Shown: positions 5,221 through 8,682 of the stretch, piece by piece
How positions within the stretch are numbered: the stretch's first letter is position 1
How the letters are laid out: every line of letters begins with the position of its first letter
NCBI GenBank assembly: GCA_031257995.1
Contig: JAIRNN010000066.1
Coordinates: 1-8,682, forward strand
Source of the DNA: Spirochaetaceae bacterium
Lineage (GTDB): Bacteria > Spirochaetota > Spirochaetia > Treponematales > Breznakiellaceae
Reading direction: 5' to 3'
Length of the DNA: 8,682 bases
Program-made: the position numbers and the translations under genes
The notes under the pieces: generated by a model
Database searches by the model: none
The model's input: only the letters and a program-made list of their open reading frames with translations
What the model was told of the DNA's origin: nothing

Positions 5221-6438
5221 ATGATGAGAAATTTAAATACCGGGACATTGTCTCTGGAGAACCTCAGTGCCCGTCCTGTCCGTACCGCGTGTCTCGTGGT
5301 TGTGGTGGGGATCCTCGCCTTTGCCCTGTTTGGAGGCTCTATCCTGACCCTGAACCTCCGCCAGGGTCTGGATACCATGACCAAACGTTTTGGGGCGGAT
5401 CTGATGGTAGTGCCCGCCGGGGCTTCCGGACAAGCGCAAGTGTTATTGCTCCGGGGAGGAACAAATTATTTTTACTTTGACGGGACGATAGTCGATAAAA
5501 TCTCCGGGACCAACGGCATAGCCAGTGCCTCGCCCCAGTTTTTTCTTACCTCTCTGGCGGAGAGTTGCTGCGACGCTATGGTACAGCTTATCGCCTACGA
5601 CCCGGCAACGGATTTTGTTGTCCAGCCCTGGATTGCGGAAAAGCACCACGAAGCCGTGAAAGACGGGCAGCTTGTGGTTGGCAGCCGGATCGCCGTCCGC
5701 GACGACAACACCATTAGGCTTATCGGCAATAGATATCCGGTGGCGGCGCGGCTTTCACAAAGCGCTAGCGGATTGGACACGTCAATTTTTATGACTATGA
5801 ATACCATGCGGCTTCTTGTGGGACGCGCCCGCGCTGAGGGGTACACCAATTTTGCGGTGCAGGAAAAAGAGATGTACCGGAGGGCAGTTTCGGCGGTGTT
5901 GGTAAAAAGCGATCCCTCTGTATCGCCATCGTTGCTTGCCCAAACAATACGGCAGGAAAATGAGGGAGTGGATGTTTTGGTTTCGCAGGGTATATTTTCC
6001 TCCCTCGCCGCTACGCTCTCCGGGCTTGTTTCCTACATTCATATTTTTTCCGCCGCCCTTTGGATACTGGCGTTTATCATTCTGGCGGCGGTGTTTTCCG
6101 GTTCCATCCACGAACGGAAGAAAGAATTCGCCCTGTTGCGTATTCTTGGGGCCACGCGGAAACGACTTGTCGCTATTGTATTGGGCGAATCTTCCCTCGC
6201 CGGTCTTGCGGGCGGCGCGGCGGGGATCGGTCTGGCAAGCCTCGCGGTGTTCCCATTCAGTACCTTGATCAGCGAACGGCTGGAACTGCCCTATCTTGAC
6301 GCGCCGTTTTTGAAAATTATCCCCTTGGTCGTGGGGAGCCTTTTCCTTTCTATTCTGGCGGGGCCTCTGGCTTCGCTTTATGCGGCGCTTCGCATCAGCG
6401 GGGCGGAAACCTATTTTACTATGCGGGAGGGAGAATGA
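5221..6438 (+). CDS. MacB/FtsX-type ABC transporter permease (intact paralogue)
   Basis: This 405-residue permease pairs with the ATPase encoded immediately downstream. Membrane helices are near residues 22-44, 272-294, 318-345 and 365-390. An extracytoplasmic domain of about 225 residues lies between the first two, and the FtsX segment SGSIHERKKEFALLRILGATRKR follows helix 2, where the ATPase is expected to dock. A Cys116-Cys117 pair (ESCCDA) in the outer domain is also present in the broken paralogue. I chose ATG 5221 because AAGGAGA (5209-5215) precedes it. The upstream in-frame ATG at 5146 would translate part of the MITE. Proteins of this class export lipids or peptides, or transmit force across the envelope, rather than importing solutes; the substrate is unknown. 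The gene shares long identical DNA stretches with the first copy, such as 5979-6023 with 4377-4421, so the pair arose by recent duplication or has undergone gene conversion. Confidence 0.9.
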   Translation: MMRNLNTGTLSLENLSARPVRTACLVVVVGILAFALFGGSILTLNLRQGLDTMTKRFGADLMVVPAGASGQAQVLLLRGGTNYFYFDGTIVDKISGTNGIASASPQFFLTSLAESCCDAMVQLIAYDPATDFVVQPWIAEKHHEAVKDGQLVVGSRIAVRDDNTIRLIGNRYPVAARLSQSASGLDTSIFMTMNTMRLLVGRARAEGYTNFAVQEKEMYRRAVSAVLVKSDPSVSPSLLAQTIRQENEGVDVLVSQGIFSSLAATLSGLVSYIHIFSAALWILAFIILAAVFSGSIHERKKEFALLRILGATRKRLVAIVLGESSLAGLAGGAAGIGLASLAVFPFSTLISERLELPYLDAPFLKIIPLVVGSLFLSILAGPLASLYAALRISGAETYFTMREGE

Positions 6439-7124
6439 TGGGACTCCTTGAATTTAAAGAACTAAGCAAAGAATACCGGCGAGGAGGACGGGCGTTTAAC
6501 GCGGTGAACAACGTTAGCTTTTCTATTGAACCGGGGGAATTTATCAGCATTATCGGCAGGTCGGGGAGCGGGAAAACCACCCTGCTCAACATGGGCGCGG
6601 GGTTGCTCAAACCAACCCAAGGGTCGGTATTCTTTGAAGGGCAGGACATTCACCGCCTGAAAGACAAAGAAATATCCTTTCTCCGAAACGCAAAAATCGG
6701 TTATGTCCCCCAAGGTATGAGTTTGCTTTCAAACTTCACGGTCTTTGATAACGTATGTATTCCGTGGTTTCTTTTTAAGCGTGGAGGAGGCATAAAAGGA
6801 ATAGGGGGAATAGAAGGGAAGGCTTTTTTGTTGCTTGAAAAAGTGGGGATAAGCCACCTTGCGTCTTCTTATCCCAAGGAACTCTCGGGAGGCGAGATGC
6901 GGCGGGTAGCGATAGCCCGTTCTCTCATCAATGATCCCCTGCTCCTCATTGCCGACGAACCAACCAGCGATCTTGATGCGGAAACAACGGCGGAAATCAT
7001 GCGGCTTTTGAGCGGTATCGCGCTGGGAGGGACGGCGGTACTCATTGTTACCCATGAGCTTGATACGTTGGGTTATGGGAATAAAACCTATGCGATGAAT
7101 GAGGGGAATCTTGCGCCAGCCTGA
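6435..7124 (+). CDS. ABC transporter ATP-binding protein (LolD/MacB-type)
   Basis: This 229-residue ATPase is complete: Walker A GRSGSGKTT (41-49), Q-loop Gln93 (YVPQGMSL), signature LSGGEMRRVAIARSL (150-164), Walker B LLIADEP (170-176), D-loop SDLD (178-181) and H-loop His207 (VTHE). The sequence is of the LolD/MacB/FtsE class that drives FtsX-fold permeases. The start overlaps the permease stop as ATGA (6435-6438), and a second in-frame ATG follows directly. GGGAGGGAG just upstream supplies the ribosome site. This coupling makes the preceding permease its partner. The product is a peripheral inner-membrane protein that would form a dimer powering one or both permeases. A short glycine-rich insert (residues 117-128, RGGGIKGIGGIE) lies before the helical subdomain. 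Confidence 0.95.
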   Translation: MMGLLEFKELSKEYRRGGRAFNAVNNVSFSIEPGEFISIIGRSGSGKTTLLNMGAGLLKPTQGSVFFEGQDIHRLKDKEISFLRNAKIGYVPQGMSLLSNFTVFDNVCIPWFLFKRGGGIKGIGGIEGKAFLLLEKVGISHLASSYPKELSGGEMRRVAIARSLINDPLLLIADEPTSDLDAETTAEIMRLLSGIALGGTAVLIVTHELDTLGYGNKTYAMNEGNLAPA

Positions 7125-7707
7125 AAATCCGGTTGGCAAGGAACCCGGCACCGGGGACGATGCCGCGTTTAACAGTATCGTCAAGCGGTACTATGGGAAA
7201 ATTCTCAAATTCTGCGCTTGGGTGCTGGGCGGCAATATGAGTTTCGCCGAGGATTGCACTCAGGACATTTTTCTCATTCTCTACGAGAATATGGACAGGC
7301 TCAAAGATTATGACAAGATCGGCGGCTGGCTCTATAAAACCGCCGGTAATATATCCAAACAGTACGCCGCTTCCCTGCGGAAGGAACGCAAAAGGTTTGC
7401 CGCGCCCTTCCCTGCATCCGGGGACGAAGAAACGCCTCTTGACCATGTTGCCGCCGGGGACAGCATAAAAAGCGAGGAAGAGCAAATTGCGGAAGAAAAG
7501 GCTTTAATCCGCGCCGCCGCCGAAATCGGGAAACGGCTTAACCTAAAGGAGGGGCAAATGCTGGAACTTGCCATCCGGCAAAAACGTCCGCTCAAAGAAG
7601 TAGCGGCTCGGCTCAACATCAGTTTAAGCGCAACAAAGTCACGGGTTAGCAGATTGCGGCAAAAGGTGAGCTTCCTTATCCGGAAATTACTGGAGGGTTG
7701 GGGTTGA
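7099..7707 (+). CDS. ECF-type RNA polymerase sigma factor
   Basis: This protein of about 202 residues has the two-domain layout of ECF sigma factors. Sigma region 2 spans about 22-98 (AFNSIVKRYYGKI, then AEDCTQDIFLILYENMDRL, then the WLYKTAGN core-binding/-10 helix). A charged linker follows. Region 4 spans about 148-195 with helix-turn-helix PLKEVAARLNISLSATKSRVSRLRQK. The ATG at 7099 overlaps the ATPase gene by 26 bases and has no clear Shine-Dalgarno. A TTG at 7111, preceded by GAGGGG, is an alternative that removes four residues. Either way it is translated with the ABC genes. It should direct RNA polymerase to a dedicated promoter set and is probably held by the membrane protein at 7754. 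The operon promoter at 3555 looks like a housekeeping one, so the regulon is not visible here. Confidence 0.88.
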   Translation: MRGILRQPENPVGKEPGTGDDAAFNSIVKRYYGKILKFCAWVLGGNMSFAEDCTQDIFLILYENMDRLKDYDKIGGWLYKTAGNISKQYAASLRKERKRFAAPFPASGDEETPLDHVAAGDSIKSEEEQIAEEKALIRAAAEIGKRLNLKEGQMLELAIRQKRPLKEVAARLNISLSATKSRVSRLRQKVSFLIRKLLEGWG

Positions 7708-7754
7708 TGCGACTTTTTGCAAAAACGGTGAGTTATACTATGGAGGGCGGATAA
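7707..7754 (+). CDS. 15-codon mini-ORF bridging the sigma and anti-sigma genes
   Basis: An ATG at 7707 overlaps the sigma-factor stop (TGATG). The frame runs 15 codons (MRLFAKTVSYTMEGG) and ends with TAA at 7752-7754, which overlaps the next ATG (TAATG). It carries the ribosome through GGAGGG (7742-7747), the Shine-Dalgarno of the next gene. The arrangement suggests translational coupling by re-initiation. The upstream GGAGGGTTGGGG near 7691-7702 could serve as its ribosome site. It may instead be chance; the peptide itself is unlikely to have a function. Confidence 0.3.
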   Translation: MRLFAKTVSYTMEGG

Positions 7755-8191
7755 TGGCAAAACAAGATATGCGGAATTCTCTCATTAAAGACATAGAGTC
7801 GGAATTACAAAAAAACGTGGAGGACATAGACCCCGGTTTTATTGACCGCCGGGTAGACGAATTGTACGCGCTGGACGGCTTGACCCCGCCAACGCGAAAC
7901 GATGAAGCATTGGATGCCGCCGCCCGGACGATCCGCGCCCGCGCCGCATGGAGGTGCCGGAACACTCAGGCGAACGAGGCACGGAAACACCGGTTTACCC
8001 GCCGTGCGGTACGCGGAGCAGTGGCGGTCTGTTGCGCGTTCCTGTTTCTCTTTTCCGCCAACTACCTGACTACCCTGCTAACCGGTTCCTGCCTCCCCTC
8101 CAAAGTAGGCATAAAGGTTTGTTGCGGAACGCAATTCTGCCATTGCGAAATAGCCAAAGCGGACGAAGAAAATCCCGTCTATCCCGAATGA
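7754..8191 (+). CDS. Putative single-pass membrane anti-sigma factor with a Cys-rich outer tail
   Basis: This 145-residue protein has a charged N-terminal cytoplasmic part (about 1-85), partly helical (LIKDIESELQKNVEDIDPGFIDRRVDELYAL). Basic residues (RKHRFTRR, 77-84) then precede one hydrophobic segment (about 86-108). The positive-inside rule puts the N-terminus in the cytoplasm and the C-terminus outside. The outer tail has five cysteines: Cys113, Cys123, Cys124, Cys129 and Cys131, the last four in CCGTQFCHC. Gene order and topology are those of an anti-sigma factor for the ECF sigma encoded just upstream, but I do not see a ZAS zinc motif (HxxxCxxC) in the cytoplasmic part, so the assignment is by context. 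The Cys/His cluster could bind a metal or sense disulfide state. GGAGGG at 7742-7747 supports ATG 7754. The stop overlaps the next start as ATGA (8188-8191). Confidence 0.65.
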   Translation: MAKQDMRNSLIKDIESELQKNVEDIDPGFIDRRVDELYALDGLTPPTRNDEALDAAARTIRARAAWRCRNTQANEARKHRFTRRAVRGAVAVCCAFLFLFSANYLTTLLTGSCLPSKVGIKVCCGTQFCHCEIAKADEENPVYPE

Positions 8192-8629
8192 GCCTCCACC
8201 CCTCTCTCAAATCCATTTTCCGCATACTCCGCGAGACAAAAGGGCTCTATTCATTCGAGATGCGCGGGCTCAGGCTTGAGGGGGCGCGGCTCACGTTTTA
8301 CATCAAGCCCGAAGACGGCTTTATGCTTCCGCTGATAATGCAGCTGCTGAAACAAACGTTTTCCCTGCGGTTCAACATAATTGTGGGACGGAAGGGGCAC
8401 GTTTTTTTTTGGAGGGGGGAAGCGGTACGAGTCGGAGATCTTGGACGGAGAGCCGCCTGAGTGGGCGGAAGAGGCGGACTGGGCGGCTATAGACAAGTCG
8501 GCCAACACGCCGGTAGCGGGGGCGGCGGCCTACATCTTGTGTTGGGAAAGCCTTATGTCGCCGGGGATGACGATAACGACCCGGTTTTCGGCCCAAAACG
8601 CCGCCAAACCCGCGTCTCCGCCGGGCTGA
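8188..8629 (+). pseudogene. RAYT-derived gene copy 2, N-terminally replaced and frameshifted
   Basis: From ATG 8188 the frame gives MSLHPSLKSIFRILRETKG and then the same core as copy 1 (FEMRGLRLEGARLTFYIKPEDGFMLP...NIIVGRKGHV). The first strand of copy 1 (RELAEHVWYKVGSAIN) is absent. At 8402-8419 the DNA reads T9, GGA, G6. Relative to copy 1 there are ten extra bases, so the frame shifts by +1 and closes at 8460. The remaining homology (RYESEILDGEPPEWAEEADW...ASPPG) continues in the next frame to TGA at 8627-8629. As in copy 1, the HxH site is replaced (R-L-T). The ATG overlaps the stop of the anti-sigma-like gene, so it would be translationally coupled to it. I call it a pseudogene; slippage-based phase variation or sequence error at the homopolymer is possible. 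Confidence 0.72.
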
Positions 8630-8640
8630 CCGCCCGCTTT

Positions 8641-8670
8641 ACGGCCAAAAGGGGTTACATACAGCCTCAA
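8641..8670 (+). repeat. Conserved 3' flank of the RAYT-derived gene (copy 2)
   Basis: ACGGCCAAAAGGGGTTACAT followed by ACAGCCTCAA matches 1016-1046 downstream of copy 1. The match ends where the following sequences diverge (TCACGTGG here, GCGTCCCGG there), which may mark the end of the repeated unit. Confidence 0.6.
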
Positions 8671-8682
8671 TCACGTGGACCC

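Overview
The window looks like an accessory, repeat-rich part of a bacterial chromosome with medium GC content. My best guess for the source is a spirochaete, for example a gut-type Treponema. The guess rests on recalled similarity of the RAYT-derived proteins, the CCACAGATT/AATCTGTGG repeats and the permease family. It is inference; no rRNA or other marker gene is present.

Layout. Positions 1-497 hold no gene, only homopolymer runs and an inverted repeat. 498-1004 encodes a small protein derived from REP-associated tyrosine transposases (RAYT) that has lost both histidines of the HUH motif. 1005-1358 is a non-coding block of GC-rich palindromes. On the minus strand, 2697-1359 carries a two-gene unit behind a good sigma-70-type promoter (2761-2733). 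Its first gene encodes an HPt-like protein with Arg in place of the phospho-accepting His, and the second a secreted DNase I/EEP-superfamily nuclease with all its catalytic motifs. 2762-3540 has no convincing gene, but holds strong hairpins, an inverted repeat and an IS-end-like sequence.

The centre of interest is 3555-8191 on the plus strand. A near-consensus promoter (CTGACA-17-TATACT) precedes an FtsX/MacB-type permease gene that is interrupted by one in-frame TAA (4003-4005). A 307-bp MITE-like element with perfect 14-bp terminal inverted repeats follows. Then comes an intact paralogous permease, its ABC ATPase (ATGA overlap), an ECF sigma factor (overlapping the ATPase gene), a 15-codon mini-ORF and a single-pass membrane protein with a Cys-rich tail that is probably the anti-sigma factor. 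The tight spacing suggests one transcript in which an envelope ABC system and its own sigma/anti-sigma pair are made together. Both permeases carry a Cys-Cys pair in the extracytoplasmic domain, and the putative anti-sigma has CC...CHC on the same side, so a thiol-redox or metal signal is a reasonable hypothesis.

The window closes with a second RAYT-derived copy (8188-8629). It lacks the usual N-terminus, is coupled by ATGA to the anti-sigma-like gene and is frameshifted at a T9/G6 tract. The two RAYT-like copies are direct repeats bracketing about 7.2 kb.
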